The position numbers and the translations under genes are program-made. A stretch of DNA of 64,000 nt. It comes from Candidatus Accumulibacter necessarius. Lineage in GTDB: Bacteria > Pseudomonadota > Gammaproteobacteria > Burkholderiales > Rhodocyclaceae. This document shows, piece after piece, positions 35,718-44,279 of this stretch; positions within the stretch are counted from its first letter, which is position 1; every line of letters starts with the position of its first letter. The notes beneath the pieces are model-generated. The model saw nothing but the letters and a program-made list of their open reading frames with translations. It was not told where the DNA came from and ran no database searches. Location of the stretch: positions 1 through 64,000 of the forward strand of contig JAFLDL010000016.1 in the NCBI GenBank assembly GCA_017302435.1, written 5' to 3'.

Positions 35718-36615
35718 CGACCTTCTGTTAAAAATGTCGTCAGACTTTGGCATGCTTGCCGGCCACCTGCAGAGCATCGTTCGAACCGCCCCCATACGGT
35801 ACAAAGTCTTCTACATACCTAAGCGTACCGGCGGGCTGCGTGAGGTGGCTCAACCTGCGCGAGAGGTGAAAGCCATTCAACGCTGGCTTATCAAGCGCCT
35901 TAAACCGCTCTTGCCGCTCCACGACGCTGCTACGGCTTACCGCTCGGGGGCCTCGATCAAGAAAAATGCCCAGAGGCACGTTGAAAGCGACTATTTGCTC
36001 AAGATGGACTTCAGGAACTTCTTCCCGTCCATCCTGATGACCGACATCGTTCGGCACCTCGAGATCCACTGTGGACAACAGTACGACCCGTCCGCGATTA
36101 AGCTGATTGCCTATGTATGTACTTGGGCGCCCAAGCGCCAGGGCCCGCTGAGACTCTGCATTGGCGCACCGAGCTCGCCACTGCTGTCGAACAGTGTCAT
36201 GTTCGACTTTGACAAGCAGCTTTCGTCGGCGGCCGCATCGGATAGCGTCACCTATACACGCTATGCCGACGATCTCGCACTTTCGTCGCGGACTTCGGGC
36301 ACCCTCAACAACTACCCCGGTCTAGTGGCGAAGCTGGCTGGGAGTCTGAACTATCCACAACTGGAACTGAACGAGAGGAAGACCGTCTTCGCGTCTCGCG
36401 CAGGGAGGAGGGTAATCACAGGCGTGACCCTGACGGCCGATCGTCAGACTTCAATCGGACGAAAGCGAAAGCGTGAAATTCGTGCCATGTACCATCGAAT
36501 GATCCTGGGCAAGCTGAGTCCAGATGAGCAACGAGAGCTTGCAGGCCTCATCGCCTTTGCCGATGACATTGAACCCGGATTCTCCGCTTGGCTGTCAAAA
36601 TCCATAGACACGTAG
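35704..36615 (+). CDS. Retron reverse transcriptase
   Basis: A 303-residue RT. Retron marks are clear: region X as NAQRH (88-92, the NAxxH motif), region Y as ITGV (238-241, VTG-like), and the catalytic YADD (187-190) with the first Asp in KMDFRNFFP (100-108). FIPKRTGG-like YIPKRTGGLREVAQP (37-51) and GAPSSPLLSN (154-163) are RT domains 1 and 4. The size is right for a retron RT with a short thumb. It should reverse-transcribe the msd part of the RNA upstream to make msDNA. It is translated with the effector (14-base overlap). Base composition is lower in GC than the flanking chromosome. Confidence 0.93.
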   Translation: MLCANDLLLKMSSDFGMLAGHLQSIVRTAPIRYKVFYIPKRTGGLREVAQPAREVKAIQRWLIKRLKPLLPLHDAATAYRSGASIKKNAQRHVESDYLLKMDFRNFFPSILMTDIVRHLEIHCGQQYDPSAIKLIAYVCTWAPKRQGPLRLCIGAPSSPLLSNSVMFDFDKQLSSAAASDSVTYTRYADDLALSSRTSGTLNNYPGLVAKLAGSLNYPQLELNERKTVFASRAGRRVITGVTLTADRQTSIGRKRKREIRAMYHRMILGKLSPDEQRELAGLIAFADDIEPGFSAWLSKSIDT

Positions 36616-36698
36616 GCGAACGTGGCCATTCATGCAGCGCGTCAGAGCCATCGAGCAAAGGCCCTCTCCAAGCGCCGCCGGGCGAGGCCTAGGCGCAC

Positions 36699-37229
36699 AT
36701 GAAATTTCGCGATCTTCTCAGTCAGCCTTACAACAAAGATACCGAAATCATATATCCCGATGCACTTCGTATTCTTCTGCCGGAGACTCCGCTAGATGTG
36801 ATTGAGCAGGTGTATTCTCACCATGGCAGGAAAGGTGAGTTCCAAGAACAATATGCAGATTTGGAATTGTCCTCCATAGCTTGGGTCTCGGCCCCAATTT
36901 TTGCCGCAGAACTCATACAGGCGTCTTTCTACCCTGGCTTTGCAAACTGGTTTCGGACTGTTGAGGCTCGCCCGTTGGCATTTGCAGAGTGTGGCTGGCG
37001 GTGCATAGACACGCGAGCGGACGTAATAGAGCATTGGACCAAGCATCAAACGTGGTCACGCGAACCGGTACTTATAAAAGGATTTCAACCAGCAGTTGCC
37101 GAGCGGCTGCACTTGGTAGAGGGCCATACTAGGGTTGCGCTTCTGAGCGGCTTGGTTAAGTCCGGTGTGCTCAGCCCGAAGTCAGAGCACCAGGTATTTG
37201 TTGGGCGTGCCGGTGCGCCTAACGAATAA
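36699..37229 (+). CDS. Hypothetical protein with ParB-like GHTR motif
   Basis: A 176-residue protein that I do not recognise with certainty. The C-terminal HLVEGHTRVALLSGLVKSGV resembles the GHxR loop of ParB/Srx-type nucleotide-binding folds, and ERLHLVEGHTR is preceded by PVLIKGFQPAV. It lies 83 bases after the RT on the same strand. The first 60 coding bases are about 42% G+C, well below the chromosome. Its stop (TAA at 37227-37229) falls inside the attC-like site, as is common for cassette genes. It may be an extra retron-associated gene or an independent passenger. Confidence 0.6.
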   Translation: MKFRDLLSQPYNKDTEIIYPDALRILLPETPLDVIEQVYSHHGRKGEFQEQYADLELSSIAWVSAPIFAAELIQASFYPGFANWFRTVEARPLAFAECGWRCIDTRADVIEHWTKHQTWSREPVLIKGFQPAVAERLHLVEGHTRVALLSGLVKSGVLSPKSEHQVFVGRAGAPNE

Positions 37230-37280
37230 GGATAGATCGTTCGAGCGAGGCGAACCCACGATCTACCCCGTCTGTTGGAC
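37217..37280 (+). repeat. attC-like palindromic site right of the retron block
   Basis: GCCTAAC (R''), 9 bases, TAGATCGT (L''), a 17-base loop, ACGATCTA (L', perfect complement of L''), 8 bases, GTTGGAC (R'). The total of 64 bases and the arm order fit an integron attC. Its R'' (GCCTAAC) is the exact complement of the R' of the left site (GTTAGGC), and its R' (GTTGGAC) the complement of the left site's R'' (GTCCAAC), the pattern left when a cassette inserts into an attC. Confidence 0.55.
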
Positions 37281-38006
37281 GAGCCCGGTCGAGGAAACAC
37301 TGGGCCAATCTGCCAACGGCAACTCGTTCAACTTCGCCCGCGTCTCCCGCCACGTCGGATAGTGCAGTCCAAGCAATGCCATGAAGCGATCGCTATGCGT
37401 GGGCTCAAGGAGGTGAAGCATTTCGTGCACGACCACATACTCAAGGCACTCCTTCGGCTTCTTCGCCAGTTCCGTGTTCAAGCGGATCGTGCAAGCCGAC
37501 GGATTGCAGCTACCCCACTTGGTCTTCATTTGCTGCACGTAGAACCCGCTCACCTTGACCGTGAGCCGCGGCCCCCACGCCGCGATCAGAGGTGCCACCT
37601 CGGCCTTCAGCATCTGGCGATACCAGTTCGACACGATCGTTTCCCTGCCCGCTTCATCGGTACCAGGGCGAACGCTCACCAGCAGCGTGGAGTGACGTAG
37701 CTGCACAGTTGCTGGCTCATCCGCCTCGACCAGCTTCATTAGCACCCGCCGGCCCCAAACGTAGTGACTCTCACGGTCGATGAATTCGCGCCGGCTCTCC
37801 CGTTCCTGCTCGCGCAGCTTCTGCTGCTGCTGCTTGATCCAGGCGAGCTTGGAGATCGCGAACAGCCGGATCGTGTCGAGCTTCATTCGTTCGGGGACGA
37901 CCAGCCGCACGCGGCCGGTCGGCGGGTAGACGCTCAGGTGAATGTTCCGGATGTCCTTCTTGACCACGTCCAGAACGACATCACCGAGCTCGATCTGCGT
38001 GACCAT
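37263..38006 (-). CDS. YgjP-like (DUF45) zinc metallopeptidase-fold protein
   Basis: A 247-residue protein with the gluzincin signature VVVHEMLHLLEPTHSDRFMA (HExxH plus a downstream His/acid). N-terminal MVTQIELGDVVLDVVKKDIR and WGSCNPSACTIRLN are typical of the DUF45/YgjP family. Such genes commonly follow hsdR in type I restriction loci; their role there is unknown. The ATG at 38006 overlaps the hsdR stop by one base (TGATG), so it is the last gene of the operon. The C-terminal tail runs into the attC-like site and may have been altered by that insertion. Confidence 0.85.
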   Translation of the reverse strand: MVTQIELGDVVLDVVKKDIRNIHLSVYPPTGRVRLVVPERMKLDTIRLFAISKLAWIKQQQQKLREQERESRREFIDRESHYVWGRRVLMKLVEADEPATVQLRHSTLLVSVRPGTDEAGRETIVSNWYRQMLKAEVAPLIAAWGPRLTVKVSGFYVQQMKTKWGSCNPSACTIRLNTELAKKPKECLEYVVVHEMLHLLEPTHSDRFMALLGLHYPTWRETRAKLNELPLADWPSVSSTGLVQQTG

Positions 38007-41000
38007 CAGTACTCTCGCTGCGCCTTGATGATCAGGAATATGCGCTCGACCTCCTGAGGATCGTTGCGCAGCAGAGGCAGCAGGGCGCGCTTGATTTCGT
38101 TCTCCTTCGCCTGGTGTCCACGCCAGTCGTCGGGCCGCACCCGTCGCACGGTTTCGTCGATGGCCAGCGCGAGTGTCAGTGTCGGGTTGTCCGCGGCGCC
38201 GTAGGCAGGGGCCGGCTGTTCGTGGACGGCATCGGCAGTGCCGAGCCCGGCCTTTGCCACCAAGTTGTCGTACAGCGCGCGCAGCCATGGCCGCGTCCTC
38301 AGGACCTCAGGGGTGTCAGGCGCCTGGCCGAGCAGCACGCGCCTAACCACTTCCGCAATGCGCTGAAGGTAGGCCTCGTAATCCACGCGCTTGGCCCGCA
38401 GGTCGGCCAGGATCTCCTCCAGCAACTTCGACATCCGGTCGTAGTAGGCCGGGTTGTTCAAGTGCTCCTGCAAGATCCGGCTGCGCACGTTGTTCGCAAT
38501 GGTCTCAGCCACGGCATCCTTGTTGCCCTTGATGCCACTCGGCAGGCTGTCGACCGCACCGGCGATACCCGCCTTCACAATCAGCTCCAGCAGCGGCATG
38601 TCGCCGAATGCGGAGATCGGCCTGGGCTCGTCGGCCTCGATGAAGGTGTCGATCAGGTGCCGCATGTCGGCCTCATACGCCTTGAGGTCGATCGTCTCGC
38701 CGGCGGCCTTGCGGATAATCTCCCGCAGGTCCAGATAGCGTTGCAGGTCCTTCTTGATGCGCGTGATGTCCTCGGTGCTGTACTTGGCGGCCTCCAGGTC
38801 GTCGGCGATGGCGGCATAGGCTCGCACCAGCGACACCGTTGCCGTATACAGCGCCACGCATTGCGGCTCATGCGCGGCCAGCTCGGCCGCTATCTCGACG
38901 TTGCCGCAGAAGTAGTGGATGTGCTCCAGCTCGCCCTTCGGCGGCTTCACCGGTTCGCAGATCAGCGCTGCGGCTTCCAGCGCGCTGTCAAGCCGCTCGC
39001 GGCCCTTGGTGAGGCGGTCCTGCAAAAGCACATCGGGGCTGACGCCGGGCGCACTGTGGTCCAGCTCCGACGTATAGACCTGTAGTGCCCCAGTTCCCTT
39101 GTCGTTGACCAGCTTCCTGAACAGGTCCTTGTAGTCGACGATGTAGCCCACGACCTTATCGTCACCGTCCAGCCGGTTGACGCGGCAGATGGCTTGGAAC
39201 AGGCCGTGGTCCTGCATGCTCTTGTCGATGTAGAGGTAGGTGCAACTCGGTGCGTCAAAGCCGGTGAGCAGCTTGTCCACCACCACCAGCAGCTTCATGT
39301 TGGCGGGCTGCTCCTTGAACAGCTTCTTGGCGTGGTCCTCGTAGGTCTCGGTCTTGGACTTGCCCGGCTGCGCGTCCACACCCTTCAGCAGCGCCGTGTA
39401 GGTGTCGTAGAGAAACTGCTTCTGGGTCTGCGTGTTGGCGCCGGTCTCTTCCAGCGTCACGTCCTTCGCGAGCGGATTGTACGACGTGACCACCGCGCAC
39501 TTGCCCTTGAACACTGTCTTCTGGAACAGCTCGAAGTACTTGCACGCCTCGTAGATGCTCGACGCCACCAGGATGGCGTTGCCCCGCTGGCTGGCAAGGC
39601 GCGGCTTCACGCCGAAGTCGAACACAATGTCTTCGACTACGCGCTCCATGCGCGAGCGCGAGCTCAGCACGTTCTGCATCGTGCCCCACTGCTCGCGCAG
39701 CGCGGCCTTCTGCCAGCTGTTCAGGCCCTTGGTCTTGACGTCGAACCACTGGTCGATCTTGTCCTGTGAGCCCAGGCTCTGCTCGATGTCGCGCGCCTCG
39801 TACACCAGGTCGAGCACCACGCCGTCTTCCACGCCCTCGCTGAACTTGTAGGTGTGAATATAGTCGCCGAACACCTCGCGGCTGGTCTGCGCGTCCTGTT
39901 TCAGCAGCGGCGTGCCGGTGAAGCCGATGAACACGGCGGCGGGCATCAGCGCCTTCATCGTCTTGTGCAGCTTGCCGCTCTGGGTGCGGTGGCACTCGTC
40001 GACGAAGACGAACACCTCGCCCACGGTGGGGCTGGGCTGTGCGGCCAGTTCCTTGATGAACGCGTCGAAGTCGTCCACGCCTTTGCGGCCGAACTTGTGG
40101 ATCAGCGAGCACAGCAGCCTCGGCGTGGCCTGGCCAAGCTGGCTCATCAGGTCGTGCCCGCTGCTGGTGCGCTTGATGGGCTCGCCGGCTTCGGCGAACA
40201 CACCCTCGATCTGCTTGTCCAGTTCGTCGCGGTCGGTGACGATCACGACGCGCGCCTGGGGCCGGTTCTCGAGGATCCACTTGGCAAGCAGCACCATCAC
40301 GATGCTCTTGCCGCTGCCCTGCGTGTGCCAGATGATGCCGCCCCTGCTGCCGTTGCTGGCGCTGACGCGCTTCTGCGCCGCCTTGATGCCGAAGTACTGG
40401 TGCACCCGCGGCAGCTTCTTCACGCCGCCGTCGAACAGCACGAAGTCGTGCATCAGCTCGACCAGCCGCGCCTTGGCGCACATCTTCAGCAGGTACTTGT
40501 CGAGCTTGAAGCGGCTGTTGTCGGTCTCGTCTTCCTTCCACTTCAGGAAGTACTTCTCCGGCGTGCCGACGGTGCCGTACTGCAGCCCCTCGGAGTCGTT
40601 GCCCGCAAAGACGAACTGCACCGTGCTGAAGAACCAGGCATTGAACTCTGGCGACTGGTTCGACAGGTTCTGCCGGATGCCGTTGCCGATGGACGTGCGG
40701 CTGTTCTTCAGCTCGACCACGCCCACCGCAATGCCGTTGACGTACAGCACCAGATCGGGTCGCCGCTCGTGCCCACCCAGCCCGCCGCGCAGCGTCACTT
40801 CCTCGGCGAGGGCGAAGTCGTTGGCCAGCGGCCGCTCCCAGTCGATGAGCTTGACCTGCTCGGTCACCTTGCCGGCCTCCGTCTTCACTGGCACACCGTA
40901 GCGTAGCAGGCTGTAGACGGCCATGTTTTTGTCGTAGAGGCTGCGGTTCGGGTTATCGGCCTCGGTGCGCAGCAGATAGAGGGCTCGGCCGATCTGGTCG

Positions 41001-41167
41001 GGCGAGTAGCCCGACTTGCCCAGCCAGGCGCTGAGCAGGCCCTCCTCAACATTGCTATTGCCGGCGCGGTCGGTCCAGTTGCCCAGCGCGCGATAGCCAA
41101 GCTCGTCGCGGAACAGGGCTAGCACGCGGTTCTGCGTGGCGCGTTCGGGAGTGCCGACGCCGTTCAA
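38006..41167 (-). CDS. hsdR: Type I restriction enzyme subunit HsdR
   Basis: A 1053-residue motor-nuclease. N-terminal PD-(D/E)xK nuclease: DLVLYVNGIAVGVVELKNS with the ELK; helicase Walker A in GIIWHTQGSGKSIVMVLL; the DECH box in VFVDECHRTQSGKLHK; motif III FIGFTGTPLLK; later VDKLLTGFDAPSCTYLYID and QAICRVNR (motif VI). It translocates DNA and cleaves unmodified DNA with HsdM2S. I prefer the TTG at 41167, which overlaps the preceding stop (TTGA) and has GGGAG upstream; an in-frame ATG at 41215 would overlap the DUF262 gene by 52 bases. Confidence 0.93.
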   Translation of the reverse strand: MNGVGTPERATQNRVLALFRDELGYRALGNWTDRAGNSNVEEGLLSAWLGKSGYSPDQIGRALYLLRTEADNPNRSLYDKNMAVYSLLRYGVPVKTEAGKVTEQVKLIDWERPLANDFALAEEVTLRGGLGGHERRPDLVLYVNGIAVGVVELKNSRTSIGNGIRQNLSNQSPEFNAWFFSTVQFVFAGNDSEGLQYGTVGTPEKYFLKWKEDETDNSRFKLDKYLLKMCAKARLVELMHDFVLFDGGVKKLPRVHQYFGIKAAQKRVSASNGSRGGIIWHTQGSGKSIVMVLLAKWILENRPQARVVIVTDRDELDKQIEGVFAEAGEPIKRTSSGHDLMSQLGQATPRLLCSLIHKFGRKGVDDFDAFIKELAAQPSPTVGEVFVFVDECHRTQSGKLHKTMKALMPAAVFIGFTGTPLLKQDAQTSREVFGDYIHTYKFSEGVEDGVVLDLVYEARDIEQSLGSQDKIDQWFDVKTKGLNSWQKAALREQWGTMQNVLSSRSRMERVVEDIVFDFGVKPRLASQRGNAILVASSIYEACKYFELFQKTVFKGKCAVVTSYNPLAKDVTLEETGANTQTQKQFLYDTYTALLKGVDAQPGKSKTETYEDHAKKLFKEQPANMKLLVVVDKLLTGFDAPSCTYLYIDKSMQDHGLFQAICRVNRLDGDDKVVGYIVDYKDLFRKLVNDKGTGALQVYTSELDHSAPGVSPDVLLQDRLTKGRERLDSALEAAALICEPVKPPKGELEHIHYFCGNVEIAAELAAHEPQCVALYTATVSLVRAYAAIADDLEAAKYSTEDITRIKKDLQRYLDLREIIRKAAGETIDLKAYEADMRHLIDTFIEADEPRPISAFGDMPLLELIVKAGIAGAVDSLPSGIKGNKDAVAETIANNVRSRILQEHLNNPAYYDRMSKLLEEILADLRAKRVDYEAYLQRIAEVVRRVLLGQAPDTPEVLRTRPWLRALYDNLVAKAGLGTADAVHEQPAPAYGAADNPTLTLALAIDETVRRVRPDDWRGHQAKENEIKRALLPLLRNDPQEVERIFLIIKAQREY

Positions 41168-43116
41168 GGCACCGTCTCCCCGGCCAGAATCTCGGTGTTG
41201 ACGTAGTGCCGGCACTCATCGGCATTCGTGAAGCATCGGTAGCCCGCTTGGCTGGCAACCGCGATCGTCTCGGTGCTCTCGTTCAAGAGCACGACCACGG
41301 GCTGGCTCAGCTCCTCCTGGATACCATTCGGCCAAGCCAGGTCGAAGACGGCCCTCTGTTCACCCGTGGCTTCGTCGGCAAAGTCATACGCCAGCAGCCC
41401 GCGCGGCAGCCCCTGCGCCTCCATCCAGGCGTTGAGGGCTTCAAGCTGTTCTTCTTCCTGTTCGCTGGTGATGCCGCTGCCGACCGGTGCCGCGGCGGTC
41501 ACCATGGAGGCAGGGCCGGCCAGCCAGCGCGTGTCGCCGTGCAGCAGGTCCTCCATGCGCTTGTTCAGCTCGGCGGCCAGCAGTGTCTTGCGGGCTTCAA
41601 GGAATTCGCGGAAGTTCTGGATCTTCCACAACGCCGGATCGGTGGGGATCCACTGCGACGCTAACGCACCGGGATGCGCCATCTCCACTTGAGGGAAGTA
41701 CTCCTCCGGCAGCCGGTCGGTAATGACGAGATTGGTGTCCTTGGTCAAGAAGCAGAAGTTCGCCAGCGCATTCACTTCCGGTCGTCGGTAGTTACGCTTG
41801 TAGAGCTTGGCCTTGGGGAAAATGTGATGCACTTCCAGCCGACTCATCTTGCCGAGCAGGCTGGATTTCAGCGGCAGCCCCGTGCCCCAGTCCCGCGCCT
41901 CGCCCATGCGCGTCATCAGGTAGAGCACCGGGTAGAACCGTGCGCCCAGGCTCCACCCCGTGAAGTGCCCCGGCTCCACACGCAGCCCGCCGTGCCACAG
42001 GCGCAACTGCTCCAGAAGCTTGTCCAGGCCGCCGTCCGGCCCTTCCAGTGCAGCCAGGTCCTGGTCGATGAAGGATTCCGTCGAGCCCGAGAACCGGCCC
42101 CACATGCCGGCCTGCACGAACCAGAACAACAGCTTGTCGCGCTCGGCAGCCGTCATCGGGCCGCTGCGGCGGTCGAGGTATCGCACCATCACCGGCACGC
42201 CGAAGCGCCCGAAGAACACCTGGTCGTGATCCAGCCCGAGCCGCCCGCTGATGAGGTTGAGGCTGGTTTCCACATGCTTGGTCGCACGCTCCAACCCGTC
42301 CTGGATCTCCTCCGCGCTCTTCTCGTGCAGGAACTGGAACTTCGCCTCTCCGGTGAGCGTCGTGTTGACCGAGCGCAGCAGCCAGTCGAGGTTGAAGTGA
42401 AAGTCCGCCTTGGCCCACTCCTTCAGCTTGGCCTTCATCGTGTCGCGAGCCTTCGGCCAGTCGGCGCAGATCTTGGCCAGCGCCAGGTCGCCCTTGGAGA
42501 GCTTGGTGCCCCCGCTGTTGACCATGTTGAAGATGTCGACGACGACATCCAGCGTCTTGTCGACGCCCGTCACTTCCTCGGTGTGTAGCTCGATGTCCAG
42601 GATGCCCAGGATGCGCGAGATTCGCGCGGAGTACTTGACAGCCTTGACGCCGACCTTGGGGTCCTCCGCAAGCCGCTCGACCAGAGTTTCGTGCCCGGTC
42701 TGCCCTTGGCTCATCAGGGCCGTCACGTCGATCCACAGCGGGTCGTCCTTCATCGTCACCGGCTGGTAGAAGGCGAAGACTTCCTGCTCCAGATGGAAGC
42801 GCAGCCCGGTGACCGCCTTGGCGTTGCCATCGAAGAACTTCGGCGGCTTGCCGCGAACCACGCCGTAGAGCGAGGTCATACGTTGCTGCCCGTCGAGCAG
42901 CAGCTTCACCACGCCGGCCGCCAATGGGCCATCACCGCGATGCGCTGCCGACTTCGACTCGGTCGCCCAGACCAGCAGCCCACCCACCGGACGGCGCAGG
43001 TAGAGCGAGGTGAACAGCTTGCGGACCTGATCGCTGTTCCACACGTAGCCGCGCTGGAACTCGGGTAGCGCCATGTGGCCGCTGTCGATGTGGTCGAGGA
43101 TGGTGGAGATCTTCAT
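41164..43116 (-). CDS. DUF262 / DUF1524-like (GmrSD-type) restriction-associated protein
   Basis: A 650-residue protein with an N-terminal DUF262 domain (LPEFQRGYVWNSDQVRKLF at 17-35; DGQQRMTSLYG at 75-85), the ParB-like NTPase part of GmrS, and a central HNH-like DUF1524-type motif VHHIFPKAKL followed by NALANFCFLTKDTN. Fusions of this type occur in modification-dependent (type IV) enzymes such as GmrSD and in SspE-like defence proteins. The gene sits between hsdS and hsdR with 4-base overlaps at both ends, so it is fully built into the type I operon. It may target modified phage DNA that escapes HsdR; this is inference. Confidence 0.82.
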   Translation of the reverse strand: MKISTILDHIDSGHMALPEFQRGYVWNSDQVRKLFTSLYLRRPVGGLLVWATESKSAAHRGDGPLAAGVVKLLLDGQQRMTSLYGVVRGKPPKFFDGNAKAVTGLRFHLEQEVFAFYQPVTMKDDPLWIDVTALMSQGQTGHETLVERLAEDPKVGVKAVKYSARISRILGILDIELHTEEVTGVDKTLDVVVDIFNMVNSGGTKLSKGDLALAKICADWPKARDTMKAKLKEWAKADFHFNLDWLLRSVNTTLTGEAKFQFLHEKSAEEIQDGLERATKHVETSLNLISGRLGLDHDQVFFGRFGVPVMVRYLDRRSGPMTAAERDKLLFWFVQAGMWGRFSGSTESFIDQDLAALEGPDGGLDKLLEQLRLWHGGLRVEPGHFTGWSLGARFYPVLYLMTRMGEARDWGTGLPLKSSLLGKMSRLEVHHIFPKAKLYKRNYRRPEVNALANFCFLTKDTNLVITDRLPEEYFPQVEMAHPGALASQWIPTDPALWKIQNFREFLEARKTLLAAELNKRMEDLLHGDTRWLAGPASMVTAAAPVGSGITSEQEEEQLEALNAWMEAQGLPRGLLAYDFADEATGEQRAVFDLAWPNGIQEELSQPVVVLLNESTETIAVASQAGYRCFTNADECRHYVNTEILAGETVP

Positions 43117-44279
43117 ACCAGGCGCGTCTTCCCGGTGAGCAATTCCTGCATCATGGCTTGCTTGAGGGCGCGGGTCTTGTCGTGGCGCTGCTCTAGCTTT
43201 TCCAGTTCACTATACATCTCGCCCAATGCGGCAGCGATCGCGCGCTGCTCGTTTGGATCGACCGGATAGTTCACGTCGAAATCGAGCAGGGCGCTCTTCT
43301 GCACATTCGGCAGACCCGAACCGACCCGAAGCGCCATGATGGCCGACTGTTGCCCCTTCAAGGCGTGATACAGGAATCGGTTGTCGATTTCATCCGGGAT
43401 CACGGAATAGCAGTGGCCGCCGCACCAGTACGGCTCTCTCATGAACTGGACGAAGCCGCACGAGTTTCCTCCCTCGCTGATGGCAATGGTATTTGCTGGT
43501 GTGTTCGACTTGTTCGTATAGCCCGAGGCCGTGATGCCCCCGTTCAGGTGGGCGAATACCCCACTCTGATCGAGTTCGCTGCTACGAAGTTGGGTTCCTT
43601 TGGAAAGCGAAGCCACTTCCCCAAGTCGCCTCACCTCCCAGTCGCCGTGGAAGCCGGGGAGGCGGGTTTGGCCGGTGAGGAGTTGCTGCATGGCGGCCTG
43701 TTTGAGGTCGCGCTTCTTGGCGATGAGCCGGTCCAGCGCGCCTAGCAGCGCATCCACATCGCTCAACGCCTCCGCGATGGCGCGTTGCTCATGGAATGGC
43801 GGAAGTGGGACTGGAATCGAATTGCAGCTACCTTTGTTGAGGTAAGGGACGGCCGTCTTGGTGCCGAGACTGGTGATTCGGTCCTTTTGGTAGGCGAGCG
43901 CGTTCAATAGGAATTTCGCGTCTACACGCTCTGATGGGAGAAACACATGAAGCTGTTGATTCACGACAATCTCGTTCTGCGTCAGCGCAACAATTCCAAG
44001 TTCACCGGCGCATGACATGAGCACCGAGCCAGGCGGAACGACCTTCGAGCCCACAGCTTTGGCCTCTGAACGCGAGATGCAGAAACCAAGTCTCGACCCC
44101 GTGACCGGCTTCCCATCCTCCAAATCGGGCATCGTGATCCACGGAATGTCGCCGTCAAAGAGCTGTGGCTTGTTCCTGCCTGGAACGATGCAGCCACAGA
44201 TTTCGCCAACTCTTGGCGTTTCCCATTGCATTGGGAGCACGCCCACGTCGGTCTTCTTGTACCCAGGCCTCACGCCCAT
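43113..44279 (-). CDS. hsdS: Type I restriction specificity subunit HsdS
   Basis: A 388-residue specificity subunit with two target-recognition domains. Each TRD is followed by the conserved helix pattern: LPPFHEQRAIAEALSDVDAL with KKRDLKQAAMQQLLTGQTRL in the middle and DPNEQRAIAAALGEMYSELE with RALKQAMMQELLTGKTRL at the end. The repeated LKQA-MQ-LLTG-TRL blocks are the dimer-like spacers that set the distance between half-sites. The target sequence cannot be read from the TRDs. It starts within the intended hsdM 3' end (overlap ATGGGCGTGA) and overlaps the DUF262 gene by ATGA. Confidence 0.94.
   Translation of the reverse strand: MGVRPGYKKTDVGVLPMQWETPRVGEICGCIVPGRNKPQLFDGDIPWITMPDLEDGKPVTGSRLGFCISRSEAKAVGSKVVPPGSVLMSCAGELGIVALTQNEIVVNQQLHVFLPSERVDAKFLLNALAYQKDRITSLGTKTAVPYLNKGSCNSIPVPLPPFHEQRAIAEALSDVDALLGALDRLIAKKRDLKQAAMQQLLTGQTRLPGFHGDWEVRRLGEVASLSKGTQLRSSELDQSGVFAHLNGGITASGYTNKSNTPANTIAISEGGNSCGFVQFMREPYWCGGHCYSVIPDEIDNRFLYHALKGQQSAIMALRVGSGLPNVQKSALLDFDVNYPVDPNEQRAIAAALGEMYSELEKLEQRHDKTRALKQAMMQELLTGKTRLV

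Noticed and set aside
39854..40906. Plus-strand frame of 350 codons in hsdR
   Set aside because: Shadow of hsdR rich in Leu/His/Val; no start signal or family.
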